64,000 nucleotides of DNA from Acanthamoeba lenticulata (taxonomy: Eukaryota > Discosea > Longamoebia > Acanthamoebidae). Location of the stretch: the NCBI GenBank assembly GCA_002179805.1, contig NAVB01000061.1, forward strand, positions 1 to 64,000, read 5' to 3'. The position numbers and the translations under genes are program-made. This document shows, piece by piece, positions 20,813 to 29,847 of this stretch. Under the pieces are notes generated by a model. The model saw only the letters and a program-made list of their open reading frames with translations. It searched no databases and was not told the DNA's origin. Position 1 is the first letter of the stretch. Each line of letters begins with the position of its first letter.

Positions 20813-22453
20813 TCAACTGCTGCTGCTGTTGCTTGAGGCCTGTTGTTGCATGCGGCCGTACCAGGCGGCAAAGCGCGGGTGGGCGTGGGCCAGGGCGTAC
20901 TGGCCGGTCTCTTCGGCCTCCACGCTGCGCAGCGCGCCGTAGAGGTGGACGTCCACCAGGCTCGGCTTCTGGCCCCCGAAAAACTGCCTCTCGCCTGCTC
21001 GCGTCCGCACGCCACACGCGCGTGTGTGTGTGTGTGTGAGGAACGCGCTTCGCACACACGAACACGTAGGACCAGCAGCAGCATGGCGCCCATGTACCGA
21101 GGAGGTCGGCGTAGGCGTTGACCTCGCGCACGAGGGCCTGCCGGAGGTCGTCCCCGTGGATGCGCCGCAAGAGGCGGCGGGCGGTGCGCCACTGCCACCA
21201 GAGCGAGAGGGCGGCCAGAGGCGGCGCCAGCACGCGCTCGCCCAGGGTCAGGTTGTCCGCCTGGCGCAGCGGGCGCACGCTCTTGCTGGCCGAGCGCAGC
21301 GTGGCGTAGCGGTCGGCCTGCACCAGCTGCACCAGGTTCTGGTCGATGTGGTACATCAGGTCGCCCCTGCACACGTGCGCGCGTACGTGTGTGCGTGCGA
21401 CGTCAGCCCGAGCGCAGCCGCCGGACGATGTGGGCGCGCACGCACGTGAGGGCCGACTCCTGGCTGGAGGGCTGCAGCGGGCTTGCGCGGTTGCGGTAGA
21501 GCTCCAGCAGCATGATGGCGTGCACCGCCACCGCCAGCTCGCGCTGCCGTCGGGGGAAGTCGGAAGAGGACCGGCGGTCAGTTGCGCAACTCCTTGGACC
21601 AAGGTCAAGAGAAAGAAGAGAAGAAGAGCGTCGTACGCCGTTGAGGATGAGGAGCGGGATGGCCTTGTCGCGGCGCTCGTCCGGCGGGCAGGGCAGCTGC
21701 TTCTTGGTCAGCGGGTTGACTTCGACCGCCTTGTAGGGCAGCTTGTGCAGGTCCTGCGTTGGCGCAGATCATCGCCTCCTTGGTTTTGACGAACGCAACG
21801 AGAGGCCAAGCCTCTCTTCCCGAAGAGGAAGAGAATGGGGAGCGAGGGAGCGCACCATGTAGGAGCGGAGCTGCGCAGAGGCGGGGTGGTAGCTGTACTG
21901 GTACAGCTCGATCCGCAGCTCCTGCATGTGTGTCATGATGAGGGACGACGTTCGACTCTCGCGAGAGGAAAAGGAAGAGAAAGAAGAAGAAGAAGAAGAA
22001 GGAGAAGGAGAAGAAGAGACGCACGTCGGGCTTGTCGGGGAGGAGCGCGACGTCCCGTAGCGTGAAGGGCTGCGTACGCGGGTGAACGGGCGTCCCCTCC
22101 TCTTGCCGTTTTGTCTGTTTCTTCGTCTTGTCACCCGCCGAGCTGCCTGCGGGGCGGCTCCGGTACCACGCGTTGGCGACGCCCGCGACTTGTGGTGTGA
22201 CGTTGGACCAACCACGTCGACCAACAACCACCATCAGTCCCCCCTGCGCCACAAGCGAGAAGGGGGGAAGGGGGTACCAAGCACGACGGAGCCGACGACG
22301 AGAAAGCTCCGGGTCTTGGGCGAACTGCTCCGGCAGCAAGCGGCGGCAGTAGCGGTCAGCCAGTGAGTCAGTCGAGACAAGAGAGCGGGACGGCAGGGAA
22401 GAGTACAAGCGGGGCGGTGTGCGCGAGGCAAAGGAGCGCCGGCCGGCAGGCAT
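20813..22453 (-). CDS. Prostaglandin E synthase 2-like GST-fold protein
   Basis: A multi-exon gene. The N-terminus (start at 22453, MPAGRRSFASRTPPRLYSSL) is basic and Ser/Arg-rich, suggesting mitochondrial targeting. A glutaredoxin/GST N-domain follows: 'IELYQYSYHPASAQLRSYM' joined to 'DLHKLPYKAVEVNPLTKKQ', matching PTGES2 '[33 protein letters not shown]'. The C-domain has 'FFGGQKPSLVDVHLYGALRSVE', matching '[22 protein letters not shown]', and an earlier segment with 'RLLRRIHGDDLRQALVREVNAYADLLG'. The C-x-x-C of the CPFC motif is replaced by Y-H-P-A-S, so both cysteines used by human PTGES2 are absent. It may bind glutathione or heme without the synthase activity, or have another role. Enzymatic function is therefore not asserted. 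The stop is at 20813. Confidence 0.75.
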
Positions 22454-22826
22454 CGCGAGGAGCCGAGCGGACGGCAGATGAACCGCCGCGGCACATGTCC
22501 CACCACCACCAGCGCGGGACAGCTGCCGGCCCAGTGAGCACGTCTGCCCCCAACCCCTGCACGCTTGCCGCATGTTTTGTTTTTGTTTTTTGTTTTCGTT
22601 GTTTTTCTTTTATGTTCTTTTTGCTTTTGTTTTCTTTTTTAATTCTTTTTGCTTTAATTTTTGATTTTGTTTTGATTTTAATATATTTTATTTTCTTAAG
22701 CTGCGGTTCAGGTCAGGTTGAGATGAATGGGTTCACATGTTTTCAAGCGGATATATACACTGTACATCATAGCATAGTATGTCGAGAGCCAAAAAAGAAG
22801 ATGAAGGAGATGCGGAGCGAAGCGTC
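22454..22826. promoter_or_regulatory. T-rich intergenic promoter region
   Basis: The interval separates two tandem minus-strand genes. About 22570-22700 is almost pure T with scattered G, that is poly(dA) on the coding strand. This looks like a nucleosome-excluding promoter tract for the PTGES2-like gene. No gene was found here. Confidence 0.45.
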
Positions 22827-24500
22827 TCAGTTGGTTTCTCGTCGCTTGCGCTTGCGCTCAGAGCCGCCGATGAGGGCCGCCAGGGCTTCGCCGGCGACAA
22901 GCGAGGTCGAGGCCGAGGCGGATGAAGATGAAGAGACGAGCGTGCAGAGCATGCGGACGACGACGCCCCGGTCCCACTCGGCCTGGAAGGTCTCGCCCGT
23001 GGCGGCGCGCGAGTAGAGGCCCTCGCCGTGCATGAAGCCCTCTTTGAACGTGCCGCGGTAGACGTCGCCGCGGCGCGCCCCGGCGGACGGGCCAAAGACG
23101 AGGACGCCGAAGCCGTGCTCGCGGCCGTCGCGGAAGGGGCCCTCGTAGCGGTCGCCGTTGCGGCGGAAGTAGATGCCGATCTCCATGCGGTCCTCGAACC
23201 AGTTGCCCACGAAGCGGTCGCCCTCGCGCTCGTGGCCGAGGCCCCAGACGCGCACGCCCGTGCCGTGGAAGTTGTCGTTGCGGAACTCGCCCTCGTACCA
23301 GCCGCCGTCGGACCAGGTGTACTTGCCGCGGCCGTGCATCTTGCCCTCGCGCCACTCGCCGTCGTAGTAGGACCCGTCGGCGTACGTGTAGCGCCCGTGG
23401 CCGTGCATGTCGCCGTCCTTCCACTCGCCCTCGTAGCGGTCGCCCTCCCACTTGGACCCGCGTCCCCACACGCGCACGCCGTAGCCGTGTCGCTGCGAGT
23501 TGCGCCATTCGCCTTCATACCACGAGCCGTCGGTCCACGTGTAGCGCCCTCGCCCGTTCTTCTTCCCGGCGGCCCACTCGCCCTCGTACCAGTCCCCGTC
23601 GCTCCACATGAACTTGCCCGTCCCGTCCTCCTCGCCATCCTTCCACTGGCCCTCGTACCAGGAGCCATCGGCCCACTGGTACCGCCCTCGCCCGTTCTTC
23701 TCGCCGTCCTTCCACTCGCCCTCGTAGACGTCGCCGTCGGGCCACTTGGACAAGCCGCGCTCCTCTCGGCCGTCGCGCCACTCGCCTTCAAAATAGGACC
23801 CGTCGGTCCCGAACCAGTAGCCCCGCCCGCTTCGCTTGCCCTCGGCCCAGAGGCCCTCGTAGACGCCCCACGCGGCCTCGTCTTCGTCGTCCTCCTTTGT
23901 CACCACCTGAATACCATACCTGCTCGAGTAGAAAGAAGAAAGATTCGCGAGTCACTACTTTTGCTCGACCGTGTAAAGAAGATGCGTGTAGCGAGGAGTG
24001 TGTACCCATGCAGCTCGTTGTCCCTCCACTCGCCCTGGAGCAGGCCTCGGTTCTGAACATTCTTGGCACCGACGCCGTTGCTGGCCTGAAGCGTGACTTT
24101 GGACTTGTAGAGCCAGATCCAGTCCTTGCCAAAGGCCGCAAAGTGCTTGTTGGTGGCGGCCACTTGCTCGCCGTAGTGCTGGAGGCACAGGTCGCGCCAC
24201 AGAGCTTGGTCGTTGCCCAGGCAGTAGAAGAGCCGAGCCGAGGCGGAGAGAGCGCAGATGTCCCTGGCCGAGCTCATGTGCTTGAAGACGAGCGTGATGA
24301 CTTCATTGGGCAGTGGAGAGAAAGCTCCTAGGGTCGCTTCCTCCTGTGTTTACAACACCAAAAGGTAAGCACACAAGGTGAAGGGACAAGGCAAAAAAGC
24401 AATGAGTACGGACCTCTGTCTGTGTGGAGGCGCGGCAAACCGTCTTTATGTGTCCCGAAGACGAGAAGTTGCTTCGGTCAGGTTCCAAGATGGACAGCAT
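22827..24500 (-). CDS. F-box protein with about 13 MORN repeats
   Basis: Three exons: 24500-24414, 24343-24006 and 23919-22827. After a short N-terminus (MLSILEPDRSNFSSS), an F-box spans the start of exon 2: 'FSPLPNEVITLVFKHM', then 'SARDICALSASARLFYCLGN', then 'LWRDLCLQHYG'. From the end of exon 2 onward come roughly thirteen MORN repeats of the type Y-E-G-E-W-x-x-G-x-x-x-G-x-G-x, for example 'WYEGEWAAGKKNGRGRYTW'. The C-terminus is Ser/Ala-rich and ends in a basic RKRKRRETN. F-boxes recruit SKP1 in SCF ubiquitin ligases; MORN repeats bind lipids or scaffold membrane contacts. The product could be an SCF receptor for a membrane-linked substrate (inference). The long open frame on the opposite strand is a mirror of the repeats. 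Confidence 0.85.
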
Positions 24501-25606
24501 CTTCTCTTGTGTGGATTGTTGTGCAGCTCTTCGATTCGATTAGCGTGTATGTTGGAGGCGAAAGAAAGGTCCAGGTGTCGTGCTGCCGTGGTGCTTCGTG
24601 TATAAGAGACTTTATGAGGTCTGGGGTCGTTGCGGCCCTCTACATTGTCAGACGAGCCCATGCCGCACCGGGGCTGCAAGCACCACGCCGCCACACGAAC
24701 AAGCAAGACATCGCTCTCCGCGCATTTCCGGCGGATTTCCCGGCGAATCGCTAACTGCTCCAGCTCCTGGTCTTCGCTGTCCGGTTGGGCGTGGCAAAGT
24801 GCTCAGTCAAAAGGGACGTGCCACTTCTTTCTCTACCCAGTGAAATGTCGCAGCCGGCTCTGGTAAGGGATAGACCAGGTTTGGGTCGCGTGTTCGACTC
24901 ATGCTCCCGCCGTTTTACTGTCTTGCCCTTCACGTGAAGCCACACGCAGAGAGGTTGAGGGCATGGTGGTCCCCCAGCGTTTCGTGACACAACCGCTACT
25001 TGCCACCACCGTCACTGCTAGCACCGCCGCCGAGACCCGCTCGCGAGTCCTCTCCGTTACCTCCTTTCAATCCCAGCCTCACACACCGGTGAACTCTGGT
25101 GAGAAGGTATCAACTCTCGCTTGCGGCAGCACCAGCGCCGAGCATGACCCATAGGCTATGACTCAGATGAGGTCCCGTCCATGGTGCGTCAGACGCCACG
25201 CGCGTCCAACAACGTCCCGCCGCCCGCCCACAAGAGCAGCCCCGCTCCAGCGCCTACGCCCGCCAAGAGTGGCCTCTGTCGCTGAACGTATGGACAGAAT
25301 TGCCATCGGGCAGGGCCCAACCGCCATGTTGAAGCCCGGTAGCTATCCGTTGTCACCGCTGCCAGCGCTGGCAAGTGGTTTCGTGTAGTGGGTCTTGTGC
25401 TGGGCTCACGGGGTGACCTTGTCTTGGCAGCGAGGGAGACAAAGGCATTGGGTAAAAACTTAGAAAATTAGTGAATTGCTCGCGGCAGTTTCTTATTTCC
25501 GTCTTCAGAAAAATCCGGCCACCCCAGGCGCTCCAAGTTTCGTGGCGCACAGCGGGATTCTCGACAATCAACACTCCTCTTGATCGGTTCTCCGTACAAT
25601 ATAACA
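24501..25606. other. Gene-poor 1.1-kb interval with possible decayed coding remnants
   Basis: No gene could be supported. The left part (24501-24960) holds only short frames and a tRNA T-arm-like fragment. Between about 24963 and 25283 the plus strand reads as Ser/Thr/Pro-rich coding-like sequence in two frames, broken by TAG/TGA stops near 25145. The second piece (25154-25283) begins GYDSDEVPSMVRQTP and is Pro/Ala-rich. Just before 25600 there is a good acceptor (TTCCGTCTTCAG), perhaps from a 5'UTR intron of the next gene. A decayed gene or retroelement fragment is possible, as is chance. Confidence 0.35.
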
Positions 25607-25900
25607 ATGGGCAAGGGAATTCTGCTGCCGCAGCCGCTCAAGTCTTTCCTCTACCGACAGGTGACCGTGATCACCGTCGGATCGGTCGTTGTCGGTACCG
25701 CCTTCGGCGCCTACCAGAACTACACCACCCGCGCGGCCGATGAGAGCCAGCGCCAGATCCGCCTTAAGCAGGCGGAGAAGGAGGCCCGCTTCTCGCACAC
25801 CCTTCTCTCCAAAGCCGACCTGAAGAAGACTCTCGAGGAGCAGGGCTTCGACATGGGTTTCTACGAGGTTGAGGAGGCTGATGAGGAGGAAATTCAGTAA
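25607..25900 (+). CDS. Small single-pass membrane protein, unknown function
   Basis: A 97-aa frame with no intron. It begins MGKGILLPQPLKSFLYRQ, followed by one hydrophobic helix at about residues 19-36 (VTVITVGSVVVGTAFGAY). A charged, probably alpha-helical segment comes next (QRQIRLKQAEKEARF), and the tail is acidic (EVEEADEEEIQ). Size and layout resemble small accessory subunits or assembly factors of mitochondrial inner-membrane complexes, but no family is recognised. Coding character is supported by strong GC bias at third positions and a clean start. Just after the stop, at 25914, is a consensus donor (GTAAGTACT) with a possible acceptor CCTGCAG near 26015, suggesting a 3'UTR intron. 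Confidence 0.65.
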   Translation: MGKGILLPQPLKSFLYRQVTVITVGSVVVGTAFGAYQNYTTRAADESQRQIRLKQAEKEARFSHTLLSKADLKKTLEEQGFDMGFYEVEEADEEEIQ

Positions 25901-26163
25901 ACAATTACTATGGTAAGTACTCTCTTTTATCGCTTGTCACTGCCATTTTGTGCTGTTCGCCCATCATCACCCCATTAATTCTCCGCTCCCCTCCCCCCCC
26001 ATCTGTACCTGCAGTAAAGCTCCCGGCGGATGTGCAACCATTAACTCTTGTTGCGCGCGGTGACCGTGCCTAAGACGGCCATGCTCCAATAAACCATCAC
26101 ATTTTTTGTCTACTCGGATTCTTTATGGAGGTCAATGCACTATTCACCTCAGCAGTGAACGAT

Positions 26164-27752
26164 TCAAGAAAGAGGGTCCTGTGGTTGTGGGACTTGGGCA
26201 AAGTCGTACAGCTCCGCAGCGTTCGTGAGGTCAGCGGACACCCCCAAAAAGTCGCGCACGACGTCGAACTTGCGCTTCTTCCTCGGCCGCTTGACGCTCT
26301 CCGTCTGCACGTTCTCATCCTCGGTGAGTTGAGCCCAAACACACAAGAAGAAGGGGAAGGAGGGCGCGAGGCAAGGCACCTTGGCCGAGTGTTTGGCGAG
26401 GACATGTCGCTGCAGGAGGTGCTTGTAGCCGAAGGACTTACCGCAACCGGGTTCCTCGCACACAAACGCGCGTACACCGTCGTGCACCACCTTCATGTGG
26501 GTGGCCAAGTTGCTCTTCTACTCGCGAGTAGTAGAGAAGTCAGAGTTAAAGAGGGAAGAAATCAAGTTGATAGAAGAGGAGGAGGACGCGAGACCAACCT
26601 TGGTGTAGGAGCACCCGCACGTCTCGCAAGTGAAAAGGGGCTGCGTGGAGTCGGCGTCGTGGAGGCGGAGGTGCTGCGTGAGGCCCGACTTGCGCGTGAA
26701 CGTGCGGCCACAGATCTCGCACGGGAACTCGCCCTTGGCCACGACCAGCGGCCCCTCGGTCGCCTCCCCCGCCGCTGGCGCGAGGCCGGTGGCCGCCGGG
26801 GCCCCGCCCGAGTGCTCCTCCTTACGGTGCTTGACCAGCTCGCTTTGCTTGGCGAACGCCACGCCGCAGCCCTCTGCCCCGCACACGTAGCGCTTCTCCC
26901 CTGCGCGCACGACCTGGCGTCAACACCCAGACGCAGCCCAACACACGACACACAAGCGAGCGTGTGTGCGTGCGCATACCTCTGTGTGCGCCGTCGACGT
27001 GCCTCCGCAGCTGGCTCGGGTGCAGAAAGCCCTTGTCGCAGCCGGGCTCCGTGCACGGGTAGGGGAAGTCGTGGCCGTGCTCGGTGCACAGGTGGCGCTG
27101 CAGCTGGCCGTGCTTGGCGAAGCGGGCGTCGCAGCCAGGCACCTCGGTGCATGCGTAGGGCTTCTCCCGACGGTGCTGGAGCTGGTGTCGCCGCAGGTGC
27201 TGCGCCGTGAGGAAGGCCGCCTCGCAGCCCGGGTGATCGCATTTGTGGGGCTTGGTGCCCGAGTGCGACAGTTCGTGTCGCTTGAGGTGATGACTGCGCG
27301 TGAAGCGCCTGTCGCATCCGCTGAACCCGCAAACGAATGGCCGCTGATCGCGTTGGGAAGATGAAAAATGAGATTTCAATTTGTCACAACGCAAAAGAAG
27401 CAGGCGAGAGAAAACGTACTTCGCCGGTGTGCGAGCGCATGTGATCAGCAAGCTTGCCCTCTCGGTTGAAACGCTTGCCGCACCCCGCGAACACACAGAT
27501 GTAGGTACCATCTTCATCTGTCTTTGCCCTCTTGGCCCCTGCAGCTGGAGAGGCAGACCTCCGTCGCTTTTTTCGCGTGGTCTCTCCTTCGTGGGTGTCA
27601 GATGTTTCTTCTTCATCTTCTTCGTCGAACTCGATCAATTCCTCTCCGCCCTGATCTCCTTCATCGTGTTGCGGTTCCCACTCGCTTTCTGTGCACTCGC
27701 TCAGTTCACTTTGGTCTGACAGACCAGACCCGAGCCTGTGGTGCCCCGGCAT
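26164..27752 (-). CDS. GTF3A: Transcription factor IIIA, nine C2H2 zinc fingers
   Basis: The start is at 27752 (MPGHHRLGSGLSDQSELSE), with an acidic N-terminus followed by a basic KKRRR motif that may be a nuclear localisation signal. The joined exons encode nine C2H2 fingers in the TFIIIA pattern. Finger 1 is 'YICVFAGCGKRFNREGKLADH'; finger 2 'FVCGFSGCDRRFTRSHHLKRH'; fingers 3-5 follow in the same exon. Finger 6 is 'YVCGAEGCGVAFAKQSELVKH'; finger 7, the short 'FPCEICGRTFTRKSGL', has the compact spacing of TFIIIA finger 7; finger 8 spans an intron; finger 9 is 'FVCEEPGCGKSFGYKHLL'. A basic C-terminal segment (KRPRKKRKF) follows. TFIIIA recruits TFIIIC/TFIIIB to the internal promoter of 5S rRNA genes and binds 5S RNA. 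Nine fingers plus the early G-E/K-P linkers make this call strong. Confidence 0.85.
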
Positions 27753-27974
27753 CTTGCCCGTGCTATACAGCCAGAAATCACAGATCGAATTTGGTCTGAT
27801 CTTCGAGATTTCTCCTTCTGTTACTTTTTCTTGTGCTTTTTGTATTGTTTCGGAAACACTTTTAAAATATAACCTTTTTGCGTTTCATAAATAAGATGCC
27901 GGAGACCAAGAAGAAGGAAGAAGGGGGGCAGGCGAGAGAGTGGCGACGTCGTGATGATGTAGTAGCATAGAAAT

Positions 27975-29264
27975 TTACATGAGGATACAGCCCTTGCTCT
28001 TAGTCTTCTTCTTAACGACCACCGGGGCCACGTCCGCGGACGCGCCGTCCTTCGGGGCGGTGGACACTCCTCTGGCCTCCTGCACGCACTGCACGGCAAC
28101 GCTGAACACCTTGTCGAGGCCCTTCCGCGTCTTGGCCGACACTTCGAGGTAGCTCGCCGCAGAGATGCTCTTCGCCATCTCCTTGCCCTGCGGATCGCAA
28201 CCAACAACGCCGACAACGGACACTGAGTGAGTGGACCCGACTACAAAACAAGAGCAGAAGAAGAACAAGGTGGTGATATGACGGTGGGGTTACCTCCTCG
28301 CTGGTGATGGGTTCGTATTGTGTGGTGTGTGGGTCGGCCGTCTCGCTGTCTCGAAGATCGACCTTGGTGCCCACCAAGAGATGAGGAATATTGGGCACGT
28401 AGTGGTTCACCTCTGGGTACCACTAAAGTAGAACGTACGCAGAAACGTTCACACGTGAGCTCATGTATCCTCTCCATGACAAAGTAAACAACAAACGAAG
28501 ATGGAACAGAAAGTAGATACGAAGTGGATCAGATTAAGGGGGAGGGGGGACTAACCTTCTCCCTAATAGCGTCGTAGGAGGCTCGGTTGACAGTGGAGAA
28601 ACACAACAAAACAACGTCGGCTCCAGGATAACTGCGACAGTGAATGGTTTTTGTGTGAATGGAGTGTCAAAAGGGGGGAATGCATGCAAAAGAAAAGACA
28701 ATCAATACCTGAGAGGCCTGAGCCTGTCGTAATCTTCCTGTCCTGCCGTATCCCACAGATGAAGAAGGATGTTCTCGTTGTCACTCTTCATCTGAGCGGT
28801 GTAATTTTCGAACACGGTAGGCACGTAGTCCGTAGGGAACTTCTTCGTGGCGTACGAGATGAGGAGCGAGGTCTTGCCGACAGCACCATCACCGACAACG
28901 ACGAGCTTGATGCGGGTAGCGCCCGCAATGTTCTGTATTCATTAAACAGGCAAAGCAGATATGAGAACAACTAGGATACCGCCACAACAGGGAAGAAACT
29001 TGACGCACCACTTGCTCGCCAAGGCCCTCGATTTTCTCCTTGAGCTCGGAAACCTTCTCCCTGACCTCTTCGTCATCAAGGTCTGGAAAGTGGAAGAGGT
29101 AAGGCAAAAAGAAATGAATGTGAACTGGGGGCGGGGGGAGGTACAGGTCTCCCATTTGACATTGCTCAGCCACTCCAACAAGGCTTCTTTGTCCTGTTGT
29201 TTGCTTGGTTAACCTCTGTCGTGTACGCTAGTAGCGGGCATTGGGGGGATGTAAGTACCGCCAT
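27975..29264 (-). CDS. Rho/Rac-family small GTPase with N-terminal extension
   Basis: The G domain is complete: P-loop '[16 protein letters not shown]', switch I '[11 protein letters not shown]', '[19 protein letters not shown]', '[12 protein letters not shown]', a Rho insert region, '[16 protein letters not shown]', a polybasic KKKTKSK and a C-terminal CILM CAAX box, predicted geranylgeranylated. Upstream, three short exons add about 40 residues. The start at 29264 is ATG GCG only, then comes [16 protein letters not shown] (exon near 29200-29144), then a charged helix [20 protein letters not shown]. Typical Rac proteins start only a few residues before the P-loop strand, so this extension is unusual. 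Residues at the Gly12, Thr17 and Gln61 positions are normal, so it should cycle GTP. Divergent from the NAD synthetase gene. Confidence 0.85.
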
Positions 29265-29847
29265 TGTGACAATTGAAAGGTGCAGAAATGCCTAGATACG
29301 GCGATTCGTTTCTTCTTATCTACAAAGAATCCTCTCTTCCTTTACGGCGTGGAAGGAGAGATGGGATGCGAGACAAAAATGTGGGAGCGCCGAGGCTTCA
29401 CGGAGGCGAATTGAATGGGGATTCGCCGAATGAGTCGTTTAGCGGTCTCTTGCAAGCTCCAGCGCCTTCGTGTTGTCGGTTCCGCCCTTGGCGCCCACAC
29501 CACAAGGTCGCGCCCAATAGCCGCCCGCACTTCCCACCCCAATCGGAGGGCCACCTTCTGTCGACATCTAATACCTCATTAATTGCAGTCGACAGGGACG
29601 AGCCAAGGTCCACACTGCTGTGGGGCATCGTGTGGGTACGTTGGGGTCGTAAAGAAGGTCCAGGGTGTGCTTTGCACGTCTGGGCCTGACCGAGAAGCGG
29701 AGGAGGTCCTGGCTGGCGCTTACTTCTTAGGCAAAACAAACATAAGCAATTTCAGGGAAGAACAGAAAAAACAAAAATGGTTGTACTTTCTTTGGCGTCC
29801 TCTCATCTTGAGACAAAAATAAAACCAGCTGTTGGAACACGATCAAG
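29265..29847. promoter_or_regulatory. Divergent intergenic region between the Rho GTPase and NADSYN1
   Basis: About 580 bp separate the two start codons. Several short open frames exist on both strands but none has coding-like features or homology. It presumably holds both promoters. No TATA box or repeat stands out. Confidence 0.45.

Noticed and set aside
20379..21608. 409-codon minus-strand frame
   Set aside because: Only its part with RQFFGGQ-like neighbours and GDLMYHIDQN is real (PTGES2-like exons); the rest is intron readthrough and COG1 antisense.
23028..24056. 342-codon plus-strand frame rich in Ala/Val/Leu/Pro
   Set aside because: Mirror of the MORN repeats; the repetitive composition comes from the sense strand.
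24888..24905. tRNA T-arm-like sequence GCGTG-TTCGACT-CATGC followed by TCCCGCCG and TTTT
   Set aside because: The T stem pairs, but no matching 5' acceptor (GGCGGGA), D-arm or 7-nt anticodon loop could be found at the right distance, even allowing an intron.
25339..25410. CHRCQRW...C segment like a retrotransposon zinc knuckle
   Set aside because: The fourth ligand spacing and His are missing, and stops lie on both sides; too short to call a retroelement.
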